Source: Wuchereria bancrofti | Lineage: Eukaryota > Nematoda > Chromadorea > Rhabditida > Onchocercidae | Direction: 5' to 3' | Assembly: GCA_005281725.1 (NCBI GenBank) | Contig: SSBO01000003.1 | Coordinates: forward strand, 8,634,935 to 8,648,669 | DNA: 13,735 bases | Shown here: positions 1 through 7,800 of the stretch, in pieces | Numbering within the stretch: the first letter of the stretch is position 1 | Layout: every line of letters begins with the position of its first letter | The notes under the pieces: generated by a model | Seen by the model: the letters and a program-made list of their open reading frames with translations, nothing else | The model's database searches: none | What the model was told of the DNA's origin: nothing | Program-made: the position numbers and the translations under genes

Positions 1-600
1 GAATATGGTAGTGAAAGTCGTGTCGAAGCAGAATATGGTAATGAAAGTCGGGCCGAAGGAAAATATGGCAATGAAAATCGGGCCGAAGGGGAATATGGTA
101 GTGAAAGTCGTGTCGAAGCAGAATATGGTAATGAAAGTCGGGCCGAAGGAAAATATGGCAATGAAAATCGGGCCGAAGGGGAATATGGTAGTGAAAGTCG
201 TGTCGAAGCAGAATATGGTAATGAAAGTCGGGCCGAAGGAGAATATGGTAGTGAAAGTCGTGTCGAAGCAGAATATGGTAATGAAAGTCGGGCCGAAGGA
301 AAATATGGCAATGAAAATCGGGCCGAAGGGGAATATGGTAGTGAAAGTCGTGTCGAAGCAGAATATGGTAATGAAAGTCGGGCCGAAGGAAAATATGGCA
401 ATGAAAATCGGGCCGAAGGGGAATATGGTAGTGAAAGTCGTGTCGAAGCAGAATATGGTAATGAAAGTCGGGCCGAAGGAAAATATGGCAATGAAAATCG
501 GGCCGAAGGGGAATATGGTAGTGAAAGTCGTGTCGAAACAGAATATGGTAATGAAAGTCGGGCCGAAGGAAAATATGGCAATCTCAGTCGTAACGGAGGA
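1..600 (+). repeat. Coding minisatellite, 30-bp unit in a 90-bp higher-order pattern
   Basis: Twenty 30-bp units of three kinds: A (EYGSESRVEA), B (EYGNESRAEG) and C (KYGNENRAEG). The order is ABC ABC AB ABC ABC ABC A'BC', so one C is missing at base 241. A' ends in Thr and the last C is altered to KYGNLSRNGG. From 601 to about 807 the 10-residue rhythm continues in degenerate form (EYSSESRAED, then YGSEVNAVGE, YGSDNSARKQ). The array is much richer in G+C than the rest of the window. The left edge cuts the array, so the true copy number is unknown. Confidence 0.95.
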
Positions 601-1307
601 GAATATAGTAGTGAAAGTCGTGCCGAAGATGTGCGTGGTAAGAGTAGTGTCGGAGATAAATATGACAATAATACTGGTGCTGGAGAAATGTACGGCAGTG
701 AAGTTAATGCTGTAGGCGAATACGGAAGTGACAATAGTGCAAGGAAACAACATGTTGGTGGCAGTAGTACCGAAGGCAAATTCACGGAAGGACGAATTGT
801 TGAAACTGATGGCAAGTAAGTCATTTGGCTTTCCTATATTATCACTAAATATAGGAAAGTAAAGATGTTTATGATTCCTTTCATTGAAGATGTTATACTA
901 TTTTATTGAAGTACTGATGCTGCTCTTGATCACTGTAAGCATTAATTGTCTGTAAAATTAAGAAATAATATGAAATAAAAGAGCTCATTCACTTTACTAC
1001 AAAGATTCTTTGCAGAAGGAAAGAGTGCTTTTCTGCAGAAGGTTGCTACGATCAACGTGAACCAGAAGCTTGGTGCAAACTGAATGAGAATCAGTCATGG
1101 ATGTAAGTGCATTTTAATGTTGTGAAAATCTATTTTTCGGTATAAATTAGAAATTTCAATTTCTCAATACTACTGAGAAATTCCTTTTTCAGAGATAAAG
1201 GTTGCTTTTGCGACGCTAAGTTGCATTCATGCGTTATTGAAAGAAATAACAGTGGTAGGCTGGAATATTCATATTGTGTGCCGGCGGAAGGTTGGAACTG
1301 TTTGTAG
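1..1307 (+). CDS. Repeat-rich, cysteine-rich secreted or surface protein, 5' partial
   Basis: The 3' part of a gene entering from the left edge, with exons 1-815, 1016-1102 and 1193-1307 read from base 1 in frame 1. Both introns are canonical (GTAAGT donors; TTTGCAG and TTTTTCAG acceptors) and the phases agree: AA|A gives Lys and AT|A gives Ile. About 338 residues are visible. The first ~270 are 10-residue repeats rich in Glu, Gly, Ser, Asn, Arg and Tyr, decaying after residue 200. The last ~65 are cysteine-rich, with motifs KECFSAEGCYDQ, EAWCKL, KGCFCD, LHSCVIER, YSYCVP and WNCL before TAG at 1305-1307. The start and any signal peptide lie outside the window. The family was not named. The repeats look disordered and surface-exposed, and the cysteine part looks extracellular. 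The stop is suspect because a fitting terminal exon lies at 1448-1537. The long open frame from base 5 is a shadow of the repeats. Confidence 0.85.
816..1015 (+). other. Intron between repeat exon and cysteine-rich exon of gene 1
   Basis: The donor GTAAGT at 816 and the acceptor TTTGCAG ending at 1015 leave phases AA| and |A. A second CTGCAG at 1033-1038 could be an alternative acceptor, but it would break the frame. Reading through the donor would stop at once at TAA 817-819. Confidence 0.8.
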
Positions 1308-1447
1308 TATAATCGATGATATACATTCATTCGTTAGGTCTTTCCATTTTACTTCTTTTAACTACAGATATGTGGTACTATTTCTTTTTTTCTTTGATTT
1401 TTATTGAATACCGACTAATGTTTTGTATTTTTATGTAAATGTTCAAG

Positions 1448-1537
1448 AATGACTATTGCAACAAAAGAAATCAGTCATTAGTTCAATTATTAGCTGCAAT
1501 GATTGCAATAATTGCATTATTGATCAGCAATGTCTAA
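1448..1537 (+). pseudogene. Orphan terminal exon: NDYCN motif plus GPI-anchor-like tail
   Basis: From 1448 the frame reads NDYCNKRNQS, then a hydrophobic run rich in Leu, Ile and Ala ending LLISNV and TAA at 1535-1537. C-x4-CN followed by a hydrophobic tail is how many Ly6/three-finger GPI proteins end. The exon would extend gene 1 to WNCLNDYCN using donor GTAGTA at 1304 with an exon starting at G1447, but that acceptor would be TTCAA|G, not AG. The only AG is one base later and shifts the frame to a stop at 1479-1481. A polyadenylation signal overlaps the stop, as in the downstream gene. The exon could be a mutated acceptor, an assembly error or an unusual intron. It could also start at ATG 1439, which I think less likely. 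Confidence 0.55.
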
Positions 1538-1541
1538 TAAA
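1536..1541 (+). terminator. Polyadenylation signal AATAAA, likely for gene 1
   Basis: AATAAA overlaps the TAA of the orphan terminal exon. A second AATAAA follows at 1558-1563. These are the first such hexamers after the cysteine-rich exon. Confidence 0.55.
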
Positions 1542-2077
1542 GATAGTACAAATATCTAATAAACGATTCGCTCAATTTTGAGCAATTAATTCGTAACATA
1601 TTGCAAGCGAAGTAATTCCATCCATTCTAATTGCATCGTGCATAATTTTTGAATTTTTAAATTTTTTGGTTTGAAAATGCGGTGATAAAATGTTTCTGGC
1701 GATTCATAGCATCATAAGAATTATTTGTCCAAAAATAATTTGGTCTTTTATTTCTAAAGGACAAATAATAGTCCTACATAGAAAGAGCTTATTTGATTTT
1801 ATTAGTGTTCTGATTTTAATATGCGATTGATAATTATGATCAATAAACATTTGAATATTAATAAAAAGTAAATGAAGTGAACAATATGCGTTACTTTCGT
1901 TTCAGTGCATGGCATTTTTTTTATTTCAACTATTATAATTATTTTTGTTGCAATTTTAAATTTACGGTATCATCATAAATAGCTCCTATATTAATCATAT
2001 AATCGTAATAAAAAATATACAAAGATTATTTGTCGGAATTAAAAAGTACAAAATGAGAATTGAACAAAGCTGCTGAC

Positions 2078-2109
2078 GATGATCAAAAAGCGCTTTTTTT
2101 GATGATTAA
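2078..2109. repeat. Imperfect palindrome centred on AAGCGCTT
   Basis: GATGATCAAAAAGC is followed directly by GCTTTTTTTGATGATT, an almost self-complementary 30-base stretch with no spacer. It lies in intergenic DNA and its role is unknown. Confidence 0.5.
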
Positions 2110-2548
2110 AATAATAACACTGCTCGTTTAAATGTCATAGCATCAATTCTGATCTATATACTAATGTTTGCGACAAAAAAATGTATTTCATTCCGGATAT
2201 ATTATAAAATAATGAAAAAAAAGGAAAGAACATCTTCTAGACTGATATTAATCATAAATAAGTTAAATGTTTTGTGTAATATTAACGTAAATTCATCACA
2301 ATTGCAGAAGTTTTTCACATTTCTATTGAAATTTTATACTTTAATTCACAGAAAGAAAAAATTAATTGTAAAATTTCTCACAACAGATAAAGCCAAAAAA
2401 AGGAAAAGTAAATATCATCTTTATTTTGGGGAAGCTTTCAATTTGATACAGTCGAATAAAATTATTTGATGAAAGTTTTATTCATTCTCTTCGCTTTGGT
2501 GAAATTTTCTTTCTTTCTTGAACGTTATAGGACAATTGTAAAAGATTT

Positions 2549-2606
2549 ATCAATAATCCAGTGGGTCTATCAATAATCCGATTTATAAAATATCAATAAT
2601 TCAAAC
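2549..2606. repeat. Short tandem repeat of TATCAATAATC
   Basis: Three copies of TATCAATAATYC, separated by short spacers, lie in intergenic DNA. Confidence 0.5.
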
Positions 2607-2774
2607 TTGTTGGAGTTCCGATTTATTTGTTGATCAAAGGATTCACTTATGTATAAATGACAATTCAAATATTTGAGAATTTTATTGGCCACAATAATAG
2701 AATAAACAGTTTACATATGTTCATAAAGAGTTTGAATGATTTATAAAACTACTAATTCTATTGGTTATAGAAAT

Positions 2775-2920
2775 AAATATTACAATTGAAATGTTTTTAA
2801 ATGTAAATTAATTGGATTCTTTATATTTTAACTATTGAAGAAAATATGTTACTTATCTTTCAAATATTACAATTGAAATTTTTTAATTGGATCCTTTGTA
2901 TTTTAATCATTGAAATAGAT
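2775..2920. repeat. Degenerate direct repeat, two copies
   Basis: The segment beginning AAATATTACAATTGAAAT near 2775 recurs at about 2862. Both copies continue to AATTGGATYCTTTRTATTTTAA and end near a CATTGAA or CTATTGAA. It is a local duplication with small deletions and no coding content. Confidence 0.6.
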
Positions 2921-4807
2921 ATGTTTAATGATTGGAAGCAAAAATGAGACTTGGATAATAATTCATTGCATTATACATTTATAATTCATTTTTTATGTTA
3001 ATAAATCATTTGAATGAGAGAAATATTTGCAACATAAATATAATTTTATTATTTAGACATATAAATAAAAAATTGTTATGAGTTTTAGGATATTTATGAT
3101 TTGTAATAAATGAAATAAAGGAACACATTAAAACAAATGGCACAGAGAGATTTTTTTAAAAAAAAATTGCAAAAGGCGAAGTTTTAAAAAAATAACAAAA
3201 TTAAATGAAAAACTAAAAATAAGAAAACTAGAAAAACTAAGAAATAAATAAAAACATCAAGAAAAAATAAAAAAAAATGGAAAAATGCATCGTAATGTAT
3301 TTTTTCATTTTGTAAATTGTATGATTTCATTTGTTTTTCTTTTTTATTTTAAATTACAACATTTTTCTCTTTAAACTGATTCATATCAATAGCTCTGAGA
3401 AATATAATACATATATATAAATTCCGATCAAGCATTTATCAGTTAAAAGCGGATTAATTATTTTTTTTTTTGCTTTCTTTCGGATTTTATTTCCGGATCA
3501 CATTATGGATGAAATGAGAATTATTTTTGAATCAGTAAGAGGTGCTATCTATTGAATATGATATGATACTTGAATCGATGACTAAATTGAATTGAACAAC
3601 GAAAAACTCTTTTGAACTAAAAATGTAAATGCTTTTGAAAATAATAATTGTAAAATTAAAAAAACTTGAAAATATAATTTTTTAATGGGAAATTATCAAG
3701 ATTTCCGCACAGCAAATTAAAGCGTTTAAAATTTTGTATATGAAATTTGAAATTATTTTCTCAAATTTTGACTATTTTTATGAGATTTCTTACGTTTGTA
3801 TTTTCTTTTGCTATTTTTTGTTCCTGATGAAATTTACTAATTTGAATGATTTCATATAAAATTCACTTAATCATTTGTTAATTAAAATTTTCTGCTAAAA
3901 TTAATTTTTCTAGGTTTTGAAAAAACTCCTTCCTCACTACTTTTTGGTAACAAATTAACAATTTACACCTTGCGGAAGCAGTTAAACACTTTTTTAGCAG
4001 TTTGAGAAAAAAAATTCATACATTTGTATTCACGCGATTTTGGTTTGATGTAGTTATTTCTAAAATTTTTCTTACAAAAATTCTAACTGATTGTTCGATA
4101 TTTCAAATTTTCTTGACCAATTTTCTTAAAATATTATTTATTTTTAAAATTTTCCAATTCTTTTTATCTGGAAAATATCTTTTTTTTTGTGAATTTGTTA
4201 AAACCATTATAGTCCGTCCATACAGAGAATTGAGGTTAAAATACTACTGGTCGTGCCGGATTAGTCGGAGGGATATTTAGGGACACATCTGTATTACCTG
4301 TTGTCATTTTGTTGAAATGAATAAAATTTTATATTTATATTGCGCTGAGTGGCTCATTTACTATTTACCTCAAAATTCATCTTTTGATCAAATTTTGGTG
4401 AAATATTCCGATTAAACGCAAAATTTCTGTCGTTTTTTTTTTTCATTAATATTTATTTTGCTTTTTTTTCATTCAAAATAATTAAAAAAAATTCAATTTA
4501 ATTTGTAAAAAGTTTCCTTTAATCTTTTCGTTATATCATGAAAAAGTTGGTATCAAACGATGGAATAGGTAAATTAGAGTTGAACAATAATTTTATAAGG
4601 TCAATTTTTTTTTGCTAAATTAGTAATATTTCTTAATTGGCAATAAAAATTAATTTCCATATTTGCTTCGATTTTCACATAAGCAATTTATTAATTTAAC
4701 GCAGTTTAAATTTGAATATTTGATTCAATCTTCATATAAGTACTTTTTAATTAATTTAAGCGTGTATATACATTCCTGGAAATTTATTTTTTTTTTTCTT
4801 GGAAATT

Positions 4808-4816
4808 ATTTTCAGC
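4808..4816 (+). promoter_or_regulatory. Likely spliced-leader trans-splice acceptor of the 12-exon gene
   Basis: ATTTTCAG ends at 4815 and is preceded by T runs. No coding exon with a donor is seen upstream. The first ATG of the next gene is 20 bases downstream at 4836. A near-consensus nematode acceptor this close to the start codon is the usual mark of trans-splicing. Under this reading the mature 5' untranslated region after the leader is 4816-4835. Confidence 0.65.
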
Positions 4817-4835
4817 GAAATATCTCGCACATCAA

Positions 4836-4896
4836 ATGATTACAAGAGATTTTGGCGCATTTTTAATTGCTATTTTCATCTTGTCATTATTTAAAG
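4836..4896 (+). other. Exon 1: signal peptide
   Basis: ATG at 4836 opens 20 codons: MITRDFGAF, then a hydrophobic core LIAIFILSLF, then Lys. The donor is AAAG|GTTTAT. Phase 1 joins to exon 2 as G|AT (Asp), so cleavage probably falls near the Phe-Lys-Asp-Ser junction. I chose this ATG because it is the first after the TTTTCAG acceptor and gives a clear signal sequence. Another in-frame ATG in intron 1 at 5018 has no such sequence. Confidence 0.78.
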
Positions 4897-7800
4897 GTTT
4901 ATTTATTTTATTATTTTAAACTATAAACAGAGAAAAAATTAAAATGAAAGAATAAGCTAAAACATATAACCTGTCGTACAATCACACATTCTCATTTTTA
5001 TGTGCAAATTTTAAATTTTGTTTTTTATAATTTCAAAAATTTATAAAATTAAGCATTTAGATTCTAGTGGCCTAGAATGTTACATTTGTGGTGATGAAAA
5101 TTTGGATGAAGGCGGTGATTGTCATAAACAATTCCGCTATGATTGTACTAGTTACGCGAAAAATTTTAAACCTACTGAATTAATTTTTTGTCGAACGATG
5201 CGAAAACGAGTAAGCAATGGTAAAAATTTTTGCATTATAATTTTACACTTTAAAATTATTCAAGTTGACTAACAACGTTAAATATACTCTAAAATATTTA
5301 GAATATTCAGTTATAATGTTAAAATTTTTAAAAAAAAAAACAAAGAAATAACTATAATAAATGTTAAAAAATTAATTAAAAATATAGATTTAATAAATAT
5401 GAAATACTTAAAATAACAAAGTAATGTTTTAAGAAGTAAGATTTGCACAATATGAGCAATTCTATTATATCAACGAATTAATTATTCTTTGAATTAAACA
5501 ATATCAAACAATCAATTAATTACTGATAATTTATGCATGTCAGACACTTACACAATTATGACTACTGATAATTTGTATCTAGCAGATATTTAAACAATTA
5601 TGATTACTAATAATTTTTACCCGTCAGATACTTATACAATATGATTACTGATAATCTGTACCTATCAGATACTTATACAGTTATGATTACTGATAATTTG
5701 TACCTGTCAGATACTTATACAATTATGATTACTGATAATTTGTACCTGTCAGATACTTATACAAGTATGATTACTGATAATCTGTGCCTATCAGATTATA
5801 CAATTATGATTACTAATAATTTGTACCTGTCAGATACTTATACAAGTATGATTACTGATAATTTGTACCTGTCAGATACTTATACAAGTATGATTACTGA
5901 TAATCTGTGCCTATCAGATTATACAATTATGATTACTGATAATTTGTACCTGTCAGATACTTATACAAGTATGATTACTGATAATCTGTGCCTATCAGAT
6001 TATACAATTGTGATTACTGATAATTTGTATTTATCAGATACTTATGCAATTATGAAGGAATGTATTAGCGAACAAGATCACTATCGAGTATTTCCACTAA
6101 GGCAGTACTCATTTGATGAGGAATGTGATTTCATCGAGGTGGATGGTTATGAGTTAGCATATTGTTTATGCCAGAAAAATTTTTGCAACGCAAAAAATAT
6201 TATCGATCAGTTCATCGATTTTGAAGAAGTTAGTAAAAAAATTTTATGAATAAATTATTTTGTAAAAAAAAAACAAAAGAGTAAAATATTTCACACTTTA
6301 CTTCTATCTTTCAAAGAGGCAAAAAAAAGCAAAAATAAAGATTGTCTAATTTTGCATTTGAATAAATTTCATCAACTAATTATTATATTTATGCTAATTC
6401 TTGTTTTAGAAATTGTTAAGCTAATTTTATAATCCATTAATAAGCATAAAATTAGAAATATTTAAAAAGAAAAAAAATTAATTTCAGAAACATCCTGAAA
6501 TTTTTGCTACTACAGCTAATGATGCTATTATTGAAAAGCATAATGAACGATTTCCAGTAACATTGCAAAAATATTCAATGCAATTAAATTATCCACCAAT
6601 TCAAAATATTCATCGGGTATTTATTGCAACATATATGATTTTAATTATTGTTAGCAAAACTTTTTTCTCAATATTCAATTTTTTAATTTAATCAGAAATC
6701 AAAAACTCTTTTTATTTTTATCAAAAATTAATTAGCAGAAACAAAGATTCGTTTTTCATATTTGTTTTTTTTTTTCAGAATGAAATAAACCCTCGTTATG
6801 ACGCAGCAAAATCTGAACTATCTAATGGACGATCTAATGATAAGATTGATACTGATTACGTAAATGCTTACTTCAAACCACAACAAATATATGATAACTC
6901 ACGTAAGAGAAATAGCATGTAAACGTGTAGCAAAATATAACTAAATAGTACTTTCACGTAAGAAAATAGAGTAACAAAACATAAAAGTGTTCTCACGTAA
7001 AAGAATAGCATAAAAACGTATAAAAAAAAATATAAATAATAGTGAATACAACGATATTATCGAAATATTGTTTTGAAGTTATTGCTGAAATAACGCAAAT
7101 TAAAATCAGATCAAATGAACATTTGAGAAAAAATAAAAAATTGCTTAAAAATTTTTTAATTTGACAAGCGAAATTTTCAGGATTATCTTATCAAATGTCA
7201 AGTTTTCCATTAAAACAAAATTATGAGCCAACAATATTTACTGGTAATATTACAACGAATATTTCATCCATACAAAATAGACATCGGTTAATTATTTTTA
7301 CTACTCGTTTAACAAATGCTATTTTATAATTTCTATTTTGTATTTAAAAAAAACTTGTAATTGAAAAAATTGTAATTTAATTTATAATTCCTATAATTTA
7401 AGAAACTCATAATTTAAAAAAGACTTGTAATTTTTAAATTTACAATTTTTATAATAAAAAAAATTTATTTTTGAAAAAAAGTTTTTCTATTATATGCAAA
7501 TTTTAGTGAGGGAATGATTGGAACTACTGGAAAATTGACGACATCTGAGTCAAAATTATTTGGAGTTAAACAACAAAATGCTGTTAGTTGATACTATAAT
7601 TAATTTCTTTCAAATATTATTTAAATTTGCTTAGTAGTAAATGCAAAAAAAAAGAAAGAATGAAAATGAAAACTTAAAACAAATATGAAAAATAATGAAA
7701 ATCTCAAAATTAGATTTGGAAAAAAAGAAATTGAAAAGCGTAATTTTACACATATTTGCAATGAATTTTTTAAACGAAGCAAATATGAATGAAATTTTAA

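Larger units (their letters stand above)
1542..4815. other. AT-rich intergenic region with no supported gene
   Basis: About 3.3 kb with long A and T runs. Two open frames of 92-101 codons (2164-2469 and 4002-4280) are made of Lys, Asn, Phe and Ile from AT-rich DNA. They have no domain, signal peptide or convincing splice context, so I do not call them. A TTTCAG at 1899-1904 looks like an acceptor, but what follows is not protein-like. A less AT-rich island at about 4205-4290 was not recognised as a tRNA, spliced-leader RNA or transposon. The large gap argues against the flanking genes forming one operon. Confidence 0.6.
5063..6198 (+). other. Three-finger domain 1 (exons 2-3, split by the minisatellite intron)
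   Basis: Cysteines fall at predicted residues 27, 30, 41, 49, 64, 82, 103, 116, 118 and 123. The gaps between them are 2, 10, 7, 14, 17, 20, 12, 1 and 4 residues. Landmarks are GLECYICG, GDCHKQ, YDCTSY, LIFCRTM, MKECIS, EECDF and AYCLCQKNFCN. The intron falls in phase 1 between Cys5 and Cys6 (SN-G|AT-TYAIMKEC). Ten cysteines with a terminal C-x-C-x4-CN agree with a Ly6 fold carrying extra disulphides. Confidence 0.8.
6488..7582 (+). other. Cysteine-free linker, exons 4-7
   Basis: Exons 6488-6616, 6779-6902, 7181-7286 and 7507-7582 encode residues 138-282. They contain no Cys and are rich in Asn, Gln, Ser, Thr and Ile. GNITTNISS in exon 6 supplies two N-glycosylation sequons. Exons 4 and 6 both end in His-Arg (NIHR, NRHR) before an intron, and both hold an NYxP motif upstream, which hints at an old exon duplication. 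The linker is probably an extended, glycosylated spacer. Confidence 0.7.

Noticed and set aside
5..715. 236-codon open frame of MVVKVVSKQN-type repeats
   Set aside because: It is the +1 shadow of the 30-bp coding repeat. Only frame 1 continues through two canonical introns with matching phase into a cysteine-rich end.
1130..1330. 66-codon open frame on the minus strand
   Set aside because: It is antisense to the last cysteine-rich exon of gene 1, which has splice sites and cysteine motifs on the plus strand.
1891..1990. TTTCAG followed by GCATGGCATTTT as an exon or gene start
   Set aside because: Frames after it are short and made of Phe, Tyr and Asn. No partner exon was found.
2164..2469. 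101-codon open frame
   Set aside because: It is rich in Lys, Asn, Ile and Phe as expected from AT-rich DNA. It has no signal peptide, motif or acceptor context.
4002..4280. 92-codon open frame
   Set aside because: It is hydrophobic and Phe/Ile-rich with no recognisable family. Its less AT-rich end was checked for tRNA and spliced-leader RNA features and none were convincing.
5210..5215. Stronger GTAAGC donor at the end of exon 2
   Set aside because: It is phase 0, whereas the exon 3 acceptor and the homologous intron in domain 2 are phase 1. It would also need an acceptor after AAG at 6060, giving a Cys5-Cys6 gap of only about 7.
5641..6051. Minisatellite as a constitutive coding exon
   Set aside because: Inclusion would put over 130 residues between Cys5 and Cys6, while domain 2 has 18 residues there. 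Splicing at 6037 gives 17.
5518..6051. CRISPR array
   Set aside because: The units are direct tandem repeats with no unique spacers, in a eukaryotic intron, and they overlap the exon boundary.
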